From the NCBI GenBank assembly GCA_964502465.1, contig CAZCWX010000566.1, positions 1-16,938 on the forward strand: a stretch of 16,938 bases of DNA, read 5' to 3'. This document shows positions 1 to 6,398 of the stretch, piece by piece (positions within the stretch are counted from its first letter, which is position 1; every line of letters begins with the position of its first letter). The notes under the pieces were generated by a model. It was given only the letters and a program-made list of their open reading frames with translations. It did no database searches and was not told the DNA's origin. This DNA is from CAZCWX01 sp964502465 (GTDB lineage Bacteria > Desulfobacterota > Binatia > Bin18). The translations under genes were made by a program, and so were the position numbers.

Positions 1-1
1 C

Positions 2-352
2 GATGCCCGTGGAGGCAAGGTTGCAGTTCAAGGCTGGACCGAAGCAACAGAGCTTGATGCGATCGATCTAGCCAAGCGCTGCAAAGACCTGGGAGTCAAC
101 GAGATTGTCTACACTGACATTGCACGTGACGGCACCCAGCAAGGCGTGAACCTCGCTGCCACACTCGCATTGGCACGAGCGGTTTTACTCCCCATTATCG
201 CTTCCGGAGGCGTTGCCAGTATACACGACATCGAACAGCTCGCTGATGTAGAAGCAGACGGCATTGTCGGGGTGATCGTTGGTCGGGCGCTGTATACGGG
301 AGCGGTAAACTTGGCGGAGGCGATTACGGTCGCCAAATCCATAGAGGGGTAA
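2..352 (+). CDS. hisA: HisA, C-terminal part (phosphoribosylformimino-5-aminoimidazole carboxamide ribotide isomerase)
   Basis: The reading frame is open at the left edge, so only about the last 116 residues are present. HisA catalyses the Amadori-type isomerisation of ProFAR to PRFAR in histidine biosynthesis, in the cytoplasm. Visible features are the segment IVYTDIARDGTQQG, which carries the catalytic Asp of the second half-barrel and a phosphate-binding loop, and then PIIASGGVASIHDI, the glycine-rich phosphate site near the barrel C-terminus. It ends with GVIVGRALYTGAVNLAEA, the usual HisA terminal block. HisA and HisF share the half-barrel fold, but ALYTG and the Ala-Arg-Asp-Gly-Thr pattern favour HisA, and a separate complete hisF lies at 1562. 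In many genomes hisF follows hisA directly; here about 1.2 kb of unrelated DNA separates them. The assignment is firm. Confidence 0.95.
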   Translation, partial: DARGGKVAVQGWTEATELDAIDLAKRCKDLGVNEIVYTDIARDGTQQGVNLAATLALARAVLLPIIASGGVASIHDIEQLADVEADGIVGVIVGRALYTGAVNLAEAITVAKSIEG

Positions 353-414
353 AGCATTAACAGCCCGAGACAAGTTGCTCACTTCGGTCAGAGAGGGAAA
401 TGCTTTATTTTTAC
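351..414 (+). terminator. Possible terminator between convergent hisA and CBS gene
   Basis: Arms AAAGCATT (351-358) and AATGCTTT (399-406) are perfect inverted repeats. They enclose about 40 nt with nested CCC/GGG complementarity and are followed by ATTTTT (407-412). The left arm overlaps the hisA stop codon. The loop is long for a classical intrinsic terminator, so this is tentative. Confidence 0.35.
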
Positions 415-902
415 CGACCGATCACTCGTTCGATCCATTGCTGGACTTGCTGAAACGCCCGCAAGAGGTCGGTTGAAGTCAAGATCCCACACACCTGCCC
501 AGCTTCATTGATAACCGGTAGGCAATTGATGCGGTGCGCAAGCATCTCAGCAACTGCTTCTGATAAAAAGGCCTCAGGCAGAACGGTCACAATCTCCCTT
601 TTCATAAAGTCGGACACAGTTGTTGAGTCCAACGTTGGCCTCCGAGTCGTAAAACGCAACAGATCACGATCCGAAATAACCCCAACGAGACGCCGGTCCG
701 CCCCGACAACCAAAAGATGCCGGAAACGGTGGCGGGCTAACAGAGATAATGCCTCGAAAAAAGACTGGTCCGGAGAGAGGCTGACCACCTCGCGCGTCAT
801 GACCTCGGCCACTCGGGTAGGAGATTGAGTGAATGCGTCCTGCACGGTTTCGCCCAGCCCCTCAGGTAAGGTTTCAGGCCTGCAATTCTTTTCCTGGTTC
901 AT
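411..902 (-). CDS. Two-CBS-domain protein
   Basis: A stand-alone tandem CBS (Bateman) protein of 163 residues. Such modules usually bind adenosyl ligands (AMP, ATP, SAM) and regulate partner proteins; the partner here is unknown. After a polar N-terminal stretch of about 30 residues, CBS1 (about 34-84) has VAEVMTREVVSLSPDQSFFE and HLLVVGADRRLVGVISDRDL. CBS2 (about 99-150) has DFMKREIVTVLPEAFLSEAV and LPVINEAGQVCGILTSTDLL. Both end in the typical G(V/I)(I/L)(S/T)xxDLL strand-helix. I chose the ATG at 902 because GAGGAG lies 4-5 nt upstream. An in-frame ATG at 959 would add 19 residues with no CBS character and no clear ribosome binding site. The gene is antisense to its neighbours and sits between hisA and hisF. 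There are no membrane segments or fused catalytic domain. Confidence 0.88.
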   Translation of the reverse strand: MNQEKNCRPETLPEGLGETVQDAFTQSPTRVAEVMTREVVSLSPDQSFFEALSLLARHRFRHLLVVGADRRLVGVISDRDLLRFTTRRPTLDSTTVSDFMKREIVTVLPEAFLSEAVAEMLAHRINCLPVINEAGQVCGILTSTDLLRAFQQVQQWIERVIGR

Positions 903-921
903 AGAGCTCCTCTGCACAAAT

Positions 922-941
922 ATTGTACACAATCCTTGTAC
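922..941 (-). promoter_or_regulatory. Possible promoter or operator of the CBS gene
   Basis: On the minus strand TACAAT (927 to 922) is a good -10 match about 20 nt before the chosen start codon, but the hexamer 17 nt further upstream is a poor -35. The same spot holds GTACA-N7-TGTAC (925-929 and 937-941), a small inverted repeat that could bind a regulator. Seen only by eye. Confidence 0.25.
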
Positions 942-1513
942 TGTGTTTCCAGCGAACACACAGTCTGGCCGTCTCCTGGTTTCTGCTATACTATTTTTTT
1001 GACAATAGATACGAAAAGCATCGGAAAGATCACCTGCAACTCATCCTGGACGATGTGATTAGCCGGCTCGGCTATGCTTATGACTTGCAAAACATCTTCG
1101 ATCTGGCCCGGTATTTTTTGCCAGTCAGTCTCGTCCCACGTCGCTTCCGCCGGAAGGCCCTGCAGTTCGGCAGCGGCCTCCCCACCCAAGTGATCTGTTC
1201 GGGTATGTTGGCAGCGGCCTTTGGCAAAGTTGGCTTTCCTATCAGGCCACAGGTTGCGGCGCGCACCCCCAATGGAGACTCTCCGCGCCGTGGATTCTGG
1301 CGTCGTTTACTACCGGCGACGAATGGGCATGATTCCTCGCTGATCTTCCGCCGCGCTCACCCCACTCTGGTAACACCGAGAGACTTTGATCTTTCTCCCT
1401 ACTTCGAAATCGTGAAATTCAATATGATTGAACCAACTCGGTTCGACTACCGAAAAATTGTTTGGGTAGAGGATGCAGAAGAACACCCCCTCCCCTCTCC
1501 CTCAGAATCGTAG
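923..1513 (+). pseudogene. 5'-truncated YiiX/YebB-like (permuted papain/NlpC-P60) cysteine hydrolase remnant
   Basis: The 196-residue frame resembles only the C-terminal half of YiiX/YebB-type permuted papain-like hydrolases, which act on amide or ester bonds. From about residue 30 it reads like that family: RLGYAYDLQNIFDLARYFLP, then PTQVICSGMLAAAF with the likely nucleophile Cys92, then LVTPRDFDLSPYFEIVKFN, a block typical of the family C-terminus. In intact members an N-terminal half supplies a GD motif and the catalytic His. Here no such region exists, because the upstream DNA is the antisense CBS gene. The first 25-30 residues have no family character and overlap that gene's control region. 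No good ribosome binding site precedes 923. The C-terminal HPLPSPSES is encoded by a CCCTCCCCTCTCCCTC stretch that looks repeat-derived. I infer a 5'-deleted relic. A shortened functional protein is possible but would lack half the active site. Confidence 0.6.
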
Positions 1514-1526
1514 GCCGCTTCTCCCC

Positions 1527-1555
1527 TTGACACCTCTCCGTAAACACCTGACACT
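1527..1555 (+). promoter_or_regulatory. Possible hisF promoter giving a leaderless transcript
   Basis: TTGACA (1527-1532) is a perfect -35. After a 17-nt spacer comes GACACT (1550-1555), a weak -10. The expected start of transcription would fall at or beside the hisF ATG at 1562, consistent with the lack of a Shine-Dalgarno sequence there. Prediction only. Confidence 0.35.
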
Positions 1556-1561
1556 TTTGCT

Positions 1562-2350
1562 ATGCTGTGTAAACGCATCATTCCGTGCCTTGACGTGAAA
1601 GATGGTCGCGTGGTGAAAGGGGTGAATTTTGTCGAGTTGCGCGATGCCGGGGATCCAGTCGAAATTGCCCAGCGCTATGATGCCGAAGGCGCCGATGAAC
1701 TCACCTTTCTTGACATTACCGCTTCACACGAACGGCGCAAAATTATTTTGGATGTCGTCCGCAAAACTGCAGAGACCGTATTCATGCCGCTCACGGTTGG
1801 CGGCGGAGTCCGCGAGATTCAAGATATTCGCGCTCTGCTGAACGCGGGAGCAGACAAAGTATCGATCAACACCACAGCGGTCAACCGTCCAGCATTTGTC
1901 AAAGAGGCCGCGGAGCGCTTTGGTGCACAGTGTATTGTCGTCGCCATCGATGCCAAGCAAAAACAGTCAGCAGTCAGCGGTCAGCAGTCAGCAGAAGGAT
2001 TAACCTGGGAAGTGTATATTCACGGGGGTCGCACGCCAACCGGACTTGATGCCATTGAATGGGCACAACGGATGGAAACCTACGGTGCGGGTGAGATCTT
2101 GCTGACCAGTATGGACCGCGATGGCACGCGGGAAGGCTATGATCTCGCACTCACGAAAGCCATCGCTGAAGCCGTCACAGTTCCAGTAATCGCTTCAGGC
2201 GGAGTAGGCACCTTGCAGCATATTTACGAAGGGTTGACTGTGGGTGGTGCCGATGCTGCTCTCGCTGCTTCGATTTTCCATTATCGCGAATATACGATCC
2301 GCGAGTGCAAAGAGTTTCTCGCAGCACGAGGGGTGAAGATACGGAGCTAG
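1562..2350 (+). CDS. hisF: HisF, imidazole glycerol phosphate synthase cyclase subunit
   Basis: HisF, with HisH, converts PRFAR plus glutamine-derived ammonia into IGP and AICAR, in the cytoplasm. The 262-residue product is slightly longer than usual (about 251-258). The canonical N-terminus KRIIPCLDVKDGRVVKGVNF includes catalytic Asp11. LTVGGGV (about 78-83) and VIASGGVGT are phosphate loops. VVAIDAK carries the second catalytic Asp130, and ILLTSMDRDGTREGYD is the second-half signature. After AIDAK there is an unusual Gln/Ser-rich segment, QKQSAVSGQQSAEG (about 133-146), encoded by a 7-nt tandem repeat. In homologues this surface loop before the WEVY(T/I)HGGR strand is short. The start is fixed by homology. 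The upstream bases CCTGACACTTTTGCT contain no Shine-Dalgarno, so translation may be leaderless. No hisH is visible in the window. Confidence 0.96.
   Translation: MLCKRIIPCLDVKDGRVVKGVNFVELRDAGDPVEIAQRYDAEGADELTFLDITASHERRKIILDVVRKTAETVFMPLTVGGGVREIQDIRALLNAGADKVSINTTAVNRPAFVKEAAERFGAQCIVVAIDAKQKQSAVSGQQSAEGLTWEVYIHGGRTPTGLDAIEWAQRMETYGAGEILLTSMDRDGTREGYDLALTKAIAEAVTVPVIASGGVGTLQHIYEGLTVGGADAALAASIFHYREYTIRECKEFLAARGVKIRS
1964..1994 (+). repeat. 7-nt tandem repeat inside hisF
   Basis: Four 7-nt units, CAGTCAG, CAGTCAG, CGGTCAG and CAGTCAG, are followed by CAG. The repeat is read in frame as part of the hisF loop. Very similar CAGTCAG arrays are familiar as intergenic simple repeats in repeat-rich bacterial genomes. 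Here the array sits in a coding region. Confidence 0.85.
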
Positions 2351-2358
2351 CGCCTGAT

Positions 2359-2429
2359 AAAACGGAAAACGTAAAAAGAAGGCCTGTCCGCTTGCTCCTC
2401 ATTACGTTTTACGCCTTACGTTTTACGTC
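2359..2429. repeat. AAAACGTAA / TTACGTTTT repeat with inverted copies
   Basis: In the hisF-BKACE gap, AAAACGTAA (2366-2374) is the reverse complement of TTACGTTTT, which occurs twice (2402-2410 and 2416-2424) inside the direct repeat TTACGTTTTACG. The RNA could form a hairpin with a 27-nt loop after the hisF stop, so the element may also serve as a weak terminator or mRNA-stabilising structure. Confidence 0.7.
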
Positions 2430-2506
2430 TTCCCCCGCAAACTGGCACGTGCCAGAGAAATACGCTAAGAAGCGTTCTGCATCTCAAATCAATAAAGGAG
2501 GGAACC

Positions 2507-3373
2507 ATGGCCAAGATCATGATCGAATCGGCGATCAACGGAAATGCGATGAAAGAGCGGAATCCGCACATTCCTTATAGTCCAGAGGAAATCGCCAACG
2601 ACGCGATTGCCACGTGCAAAGCTGGCGCCGCGCTTATTCACTTTCACGTCCGTAACCCACAGACGGGCGAGTGGGTACAAGATGTGCCCTATTACGCCGA
2701 AGTGTACAAACGGACGCGAGAACAATGCAAGCCGCTTTTGTGGCCGACATTTCCTTTTGGCGATGATCCTGCCCCGCGTTTCAGTCACTTCTTCGCACTT
2801 GCGAAGGACCCCAAAACGAAGCCTGACCTGGGAGCCGGAGATATGGGGTCGGTCAATTTAGTGTCGTACGATCCCCGCACAAAGGTCGTCTCGGGCAGTC
2901 ATTTCATTTACAAAAACTCTTACGATACCATCCGTTATTTTCTGGAAGGTTCGCGTGAACTCAAATTGCGGCCAACTTTGCAAATCTTTGACCCAAGCTT
3001 TCTTCGGGCCGCTCTGGTCTTTTTGGACCAGGGATTATTGACTGAGCCCCTGCTGCTCAAATTTTATCTGGGTGGCCCAGAACTTCCCTTCGGCTTACCA
3101 CCGACGCTGAAGAGCCTTGAAGCCTATCTCGATATGCTCAAAGGAGTACGGTGCAATTGGTTTGCCGCTACCTTGGGTGGGGACAATCTCCCTCTCGTCC
3201 CGCTCGCTGTCAGTCTCGGCGGTCACGTTCGGGTTGGTCTCGAAGACTATCAATACACTCACGAAGGACAACTCACGAATCCACAGATTGTCGAGCGTGC
3301 AGTCTCTGTCATCAAAGCCATGGGGCATGCAGTCGCGACCCCAGACGAAGCGCGGAAGATACTGGAAGCGTAA
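2507..3373 (+). CDS. BKACE/DUF849-family beta-keto acid cleavage enzyme
   Basis: The 288-residue protein belongs to the beta-keto acid cleavage enzyme family (DUF849; prototype Kce, 3-keto-5-aminohexanoate cleavage enzyme). Known members condense a beta-keto acid with acetyl-CoA and split it into acetoacetate and a new CoA ester, using a metal in a TIM barrel. Visible features are IMIESAINGNAM at the N-terminus and LIHFHVRNPQTGEW with metal ligands His45 and His47. GDMGSVNL follows, and near the end GGHVRVGLEDYQYTHEGQ with Glu246, the expected third protein ligand. Those metal residues are all present. The substrate cannot be read from sequence; the family is broad and this need not be lysine fermentation. 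AAAGGAGGGAACC before the ATG is a strong ribosome binding site. The next gene starts 95 nt downstream on the same strand, with a palindromic repeat between. Confidence 0.92.
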   Translation: MAKIMIESAINGNAMKERNPHIPYSPEEIANDAIATCKAGAALIHFHVRNPQTGEWVQDVPYYAEVYKRTREQCKPLLWPTFPFGDDPAPRFSHFFALAKDPKTKPDLGAGDMGSVNLVSYDPRTKVVSGSHFIYKNSYDTIRYFLEGSRELKLRPTLQIFDPSFLRAALVFLDQGLLTEPLLLKFYLGGPELPFGLPPTLKSLEAYLDMLKGVRCNWFAATLGGDNLPLVPLAVSLGGHVRVGLEDYQYTHEGQLTNPQIVERAVSVIKAMGHAVATPDEARKILEA

Positions 3374-3410
3374 ACCGATCGCAGATTGTTATGTTTTCCC
3401 CATGCTCTTC

Positions 3411-3459
3411 CCCTCTCCCGTTATGCGGGAGAGGGCTAGGGTGAGGACTAGGGTGAGGG
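3411..3459. repeat. Palindromic CCCTCTCCCG element plus 12-nt direct repeat
   Basis: CCCTCTCCCG (3411-3420) and CGGGAGAGGG (3426-3435) are perfect arms around a 5-nt loop. Two copies of CTAGGGTGAGG(A/G) follow (3436-3447 and 3448-3459). The pattern matches a widespread proteobacterial intergenic repeat of the form CTCTCCC-loop-GGGAGAGGG-GGGTGAGGG. Its last GAGGG lies 9 nt before the next start codon. Confidence 0.85.
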
Positions 3460-3468
3460 CATTCCCTT

Positions 3469-4005
3469 TTGGATACAACCTCCCTCATCACCCAAATCCA
3501 TGCCACCCCGGTGATGGCGGTCATCGTCGTCACTGGCGGAGGTGTGCAAGCAATAGCCGACCTGCTGGCAGTTCCAGGAGCCTCCCGCACCCTGCTTGAG
3601 GCTCTTGTCCCGTATAGCGAGAAGTCGCTGGCCGCATTTCTTGGCGTCGCTCCGGCTCAGGCGGTTTCTGTTGAAAATGCCAACGCGCTGGCCCACAGAG
3701 CCTACCAACGAGCAGAGCAGTTGCGGGAGCATCCTCACGTTCCTGTGCGTGGCCTCTCGTGCACGGCCACGCTCGTCACCGATCGGCCTAAGAAAGGTGC
3801 CCACCGCGCTCATATCGGAATCGACAACGGAGCACAGCAACGGGTGTATTCGCTGACTCTCAAAAAAGGTGCACGAGATCGCTCAGGCGAAGAACGAGTA
3901 GTGAGCAATCTTCTCCTCCACACGTTTGCTGAGGCATGCGTGCTGAATGTGACCGTAGACCTCGCGCTCTTGCCAGGAGAGCATATCGTTCTTCAAGAGG
4001 AATGA
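3469..4005 (+). CDS. CinA C-terminal/PncC-like domain protein
   Basis: The 178-residue stand-alone domain resembles the CinA C-terminal (PncC, NMN deamidase) fold. Its N-terminal half reads VIVVTGGGVQAIADLLAVPG, then ASRTLLEALVPYSEKSLAAF, matching the TGG, VPGAS and (T/P)YS..K signatures. The later GLSCTATLVTDRPKKGAHRA corresponds to the PncC GxTGIAGP...KPVG region. The Ser in the PncC ESCTGG motif, generally taken as catalytic, appears to be Val/Thr here, while the Tyr-Ser-x-Lys part is kept. It may therefore be a divergent branch without classical NMN amidase activity, like the related domain in plant and fungal proteins. The start is TTG at 3469. The spacing of GAGGG (3455-3459) supports it, and the next in-frame ATG (residue 16) would cut into the first strand. 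It converges on the acetyltransferase gene with a 14-nt gap. Confidence 0.75.
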   Translation: MDTTSLITQIHATPVMAVIVVTGGGVQAIADLLAVPGASRTLLEALVPYSEKSLAAFLGVAPAQAVSVENANALAHRAYQRAEQLREHPHVPVRGLSCTATLVTDRPKKGAHRAHIGIDNGAQQRVYSLTLKKGARDRSGEERVVSNLLLHTFAEACVLNVTVDLALLPGEHIVLQEE

Positions 4006-4019
4006 GAAGGAAATTGTGC

Positions 4020-4523
4020 CTATTGCCTATCCTCATCCTCTTCGTCTTGATCTGGCAGGTCGATAGCCATAATGAGCGCGTCTTCCAGCGGATCATCGTA
4101 GTAATCACGGAACTCACCACGTACAGCAAAGCCGCAGGTCTCGTAGAATTGTACCACCTGCGCGTTCGATGCGCGTACACGCAGCCACAAAAGGCTCACC
4201 CCGATCTCCTGACAAATGCTCACCACAAAGGAGACCAGCAACCGTCCAATCCCATGCCGGCGAGAAACCAGAGAGACAGCCAGGTTGGTCAGCTCGGCCT
4301 CCCCTAAACTGCTGACCTCTAACACAATATATCCCACCACTGCTTGTGTACGGTCATCAATTGCGACCCACACCTGGCCGCGAAAGTCGTGGCTTTCCTG
4401 ATACGTGTGGAGTAATTCAGTAAATACCTCCCCAGGCCACGCATCCGTACCGAAGCAGGCCAGCTCCAGCGCAGCGAGGGTGTCACAATGGGTCTTATCC
4501 AGGGGTGTGATAGTAATATCCAT
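4020..4523 (-). CDS. GNAT-family N-acetyltransferase, RimI-like
   Basis: A 167-residue single-domain GNAT enzyme that transfers acetyl from acetyl-CoA to an amine. RimI proteins acetylate the N-terminus of ribosomal protein S18 and sometimes other proteins. The N-terminal ITPLDKTHCDTLAALELACF and the Trp-Pro-containing DAWPGEVFTELL resemble RimI. The beta4 strand is AELTNLAVSLVSRRHGIGRL, with the (R/Q)xxGxG acetyl-CoA pyrophosphate loop in RRHGIG. LLWLRVRASNAQVVQFYETC and GFAVRGEFRDYY form the terminal GNAT block. A very acidic tail, DQDEEDEDRQ, is unusual. The start ATG at 4523 is followed directly by the first family strand. RimI is likely, but another GNAT function such as small-molecule acetylation cannot be excluded. 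Confidence 0.82.
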   Translation of the reverse strand: MDITITPLDKTHCDTLAALELACFGTDAWPGEVFTELLHTYQESHDFRGQVWVAIDDRTQAVVGYIVLEVSSLGEAELTNLAVSLVSRRHGIGRLLVSFVVSICQEIGVSLLWLRVRASNAQVVQFYETCGFAVRGEFRDYYDDPLEDALIMAIDLPDQDEEDEDRQ

Positions 4524-4639
4524 ACCTATCGCTGACGAGTGGGTAAATTATCTCGCTCTCCATCGACGAGGGTCAGCCATTCCCTCCCCTTCCATCCCTC
4601 CGCTTCCTCTCATAGAGTAAAAAGAACAAGGAACTTTGT

Positions 4640-5509
4640 ATGCTGCGTGCGAGACAGAAGACCAGACAAACGTGGCAAGCGTGGCTGCTCGGACTCGTTC
4701 TTTGTACTGGGTGCGGAGCAAGCTCATTTTTTTCGCCTCGTCCTCCGCGCATCATTCAGGTTGAAGTCAATTATCTCCCGTATCTGGTGAAAGGAAACCG
4801 CCCGGCGTTCCCACCAGTTCGCGTGTTGGTATTACGACCGATAGACAACCGCGATCCGTACCCAATGAGGAAAGGAGACCTGCTGCCAGCCTCGCAGGAT
4901 CACATCGCCATCTTGGGCATCTGGGGACTGAATTTTGAAGAGGGCGCGATTAAAGTCAATTCATCACAGTTAGGCGCACAACGTCGTATGAAAGCGGGCA
5001 TTAGCAAGGAACCTGACGTAGCGCGTGGCATTTTTACCCTTCCTGGTTTGTCCATTATTGTACAAGACGCAATTGTGACGCATTTCCATGAGGCTGGGCT
5101 CCCCGCACAGCAAGTCAACTTTGCCTCACCCGGCGACCCCGGAGCCAGGAACGAACAGGCCCACTACGCAGTAGGGTGCACGATTGAGGAATTTTCTCTG
5201 GTGAGCCTCGAGCGCCATACAGAAGTCGTCGTGGAAAATCCTCTCAATCATCATATTCTTTACTTTCCCATCCGTGGTCCGACCCGTGCACACGTCGCTC
5301 TCGCGCTGACGCTCTATCGTTGGCCTTCAGGTGAGGTGCTGTGGGAAGGAACAGTCACTGAGGCTGTCGATGACCCACCGCTAGGCGAGCATGATTTCCT
5401 GTATGCCACCCCAGGAGAAGTGATGAGCATGGCCCTGAGCCGAGCGGTTGGGAGCCTGCTGATCAGCCAAGCTTTGCAACAGGTGTTCCTGACAACGCAG
5501 ACGTCTTAA
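4640..5509 (+). CDS. Predicted lipoprotein of unknown function
   Basis: I do not recognise the family. The 289-residue product has a basic N-terminus (MLRARQKTRQ), a hydrophobic core (AWLLGLVL) and CTGC with Cys25 as the probable lipidation site. The lipobox is imperfect because position -3 is Cys rather than Leu or Val. The mature part begins with Pro-rich sequence, then VEVNYLPYLVKGNRPAFPPV and VRVLVLRPIDNRD. The C-terminal half has ARNEQAHYAVGCTIEEFSLV and ALALTLYRWPSGEVLWEGTV, a strand pattern like that of small outer-membrane-associated auxiliary lipoproteins of the LptE or YajG kind. It ends in a helix (SMALSRAVGSLLISQALQQV). AAGGA at about 4629-4633 serves as ribosome binding site. A pyrimidine-rich tract (about 4576-4612) precedes it. 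Its stop codon overlaps that of the convergent methyltransferase gene. Confidence 0.75.
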   Translation: MLRARQKTRQTWQAWLLGLVLCTGCGASSFFSPRPPRIIQVEVNYLPYLVKGNRPAFPPVRVLVLRPIDNRDPYPMRKGDLLPASQDHIAILGIWGLNFEEGAIKVNSSQLGAQRRMKAGISKEPDVARGIFTLPGLSIIVQDAIVTHFHEAGLPAQQVNFASPGDPGARNEQAHYAVGCTIEEFSLVSLERHTEVVVENPLNHHILYFPIRGPTRAHVALALTLYRWPSGEVLWEGTVTEAVDDPPLGEHDFLYATPGEVMSMALSRAVGSLLISQALQQVFLTTQTS

Positions 5510-6246
5510 GCAGCTTTGACCCCGCCGAAGATCGCCAGATTGAGAAATTTCCAGTAACAGTCTACAGAGGTGAATCCCGCTGCCCGCCACCAGTCGAGTT
5601 GGACGCCGAGCGGTGCAATATGGCTCTGCTGACCAGTAGGACGCATACGAGCCGCCCGCTCAGCCCGAATGTCTTCAATCGATCGCGTGACCCCGGTGCG
5701 TGCCTTCTCGTGCTCTTGGATTGCACGGTCAGTCAGGCTGGCGAAATGTTCTTGAAAGAAAGGCGGCGCCTCAACGACATCGTCATTCAGGAATAGGCCC
5801 CCAGGGAGGAGCAAATCGAACACTTCGCGGCAGAGCCGTTGCTTTCGTTCGTTGGTCAAGTGATGCAAGGCAATCGCCGAGACTACGGCATGAAAAGGGC
5901 CTGAAAGACCTCTATGCCAGGTGGGATCGGCTAGATCTCTCAGCAGGAGTTCTACTTGTTTGCCATATTTCGCCAATCGTGGATGAGCGTGCTGCATCAT
6001 AGCTTCCGAGCCGTCTATACAGATGACGGTTGCTTTGTAGTAACGGTGCAAGATCGCCTCAGCGACCGCGCCATAACCAGCGCCCAAATCAAGCACCCGA
6101 ATCGGATCATCCCACTGCCAGGGAAACAGATCAACAAGAAAGTCCAGTTGTTCTTTCCGGTTGGGAATGATCAGTGCACTGTTTTCAACAAAATAGTCCA
6201 CCTTGCCTTGCGCACCCCAGCCACAGAGGGTATCGATTTCCGCCAT
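5506..6246 (-). CDS. Class I SAM-dependent methyltransferase
   Basis: A 246-residue Rossmann-fold methyltransferase. Motif I is IRVLDLGAGYGAVAEAIL, and the acidic end of strand 2 follows in ATVICIDGSEAMM. Motif II/III is VELLLRDLADP. The post-I block has FHAVVSAIALHHLTNERKQR and LLLPGGLFLNDD, typical of small-molecule methyltransferases. The later part, including HIAPLGVQLDWWRAAGFTSV and DCYWKFLNLAIFGG, resembles the C-terminus of methylases where a tryptophan-rich segment closes the pocket. The substrate is unknown. I chose ATG 6246 because GGAGAG lies 5 nt upstream. An in-frame ATG at 6396 would add 50 residues with no recognisable character and would run into the divergent phosphoesterase start. 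Confidence 0.85.
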   Translation of the reverse strand: MAEIDTLCGWGAQGKVDYFVENSALIIPNRKEQLDFLVDLFPWQWDDPIRVLDLGAGYGAVAEAILHRYYKATVICIDGSEAMMQHAHPRLAKYGKQVELLLRDLADPTWHRGLSGPFHAVVSAIALHHLTNERKQRLCREVFDLLLPGGLFLNDDVVEAPPFFQEHFASLTDRAIQEHEKARTGVTRSIEDIRAERAARMRPTGQQSHIAPLGVQLDWWRAAGFTSVDCYWKFLNLAIFGGVKAA

Positions 6247-6350
6247 AAGCACTCTCCATACTTTTGATCTTGTTTCATATCCTACCCCTGACCGCTCACT
6301 ACAACAATGCGTCACCCCTTGCCTGCTCTGGGAGAAGCTATTACAACAGA

Positions 6351-6378
6351 GGAGCGGTTGGCGAACCGCCTTGACTCT
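6351..6378. repeat. GCGGTT/AACCGC inverted repeat, copy 1
   Basis: Arms GCGGTT (6354-6359) and AACCGC (6364-6369) enclose GGCG. The surrounding sequence matches that at 8375-8402 closely (about 23 of 28 positions by eye), so both are probably copies of one dispersed element. This copy lies between the divergent methyltransferase and phosphoesterase genes. Confidence 0.6.
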
Positions 6379-6398
6379 TCGTGAGATCGGAATCATGC

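Noticed and set aside
508..828. 106-codon plus-strand open frame
   Set aside because: Antisense to the CBS protein; Arg/Ser-rich shadow translation.
903..959. Extended start (ATG 959) for the CBS protein
   Set aside because: The added 19 residues have no family character, and a strong ribosome binding site precedes the internal ATG at 902.
1964..1994. Possible CRISPR array
   Set aside because: Units are 7 nt with no spacers and lie inside hisF. No cas genes are present.
3448..3840. 130-codon minus-strand frame over the CinA-like gene
   Set aside because: The plus-strand frame carries recognisable CinA/PncC motifs; the minus frame does not.
4576..4612. Pyrimidine-rich tract before the lipoprotein gene
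   Set aside because: Striking composition, but no defined motif, repeat unit or partner. It may be ordinary leader sequence.
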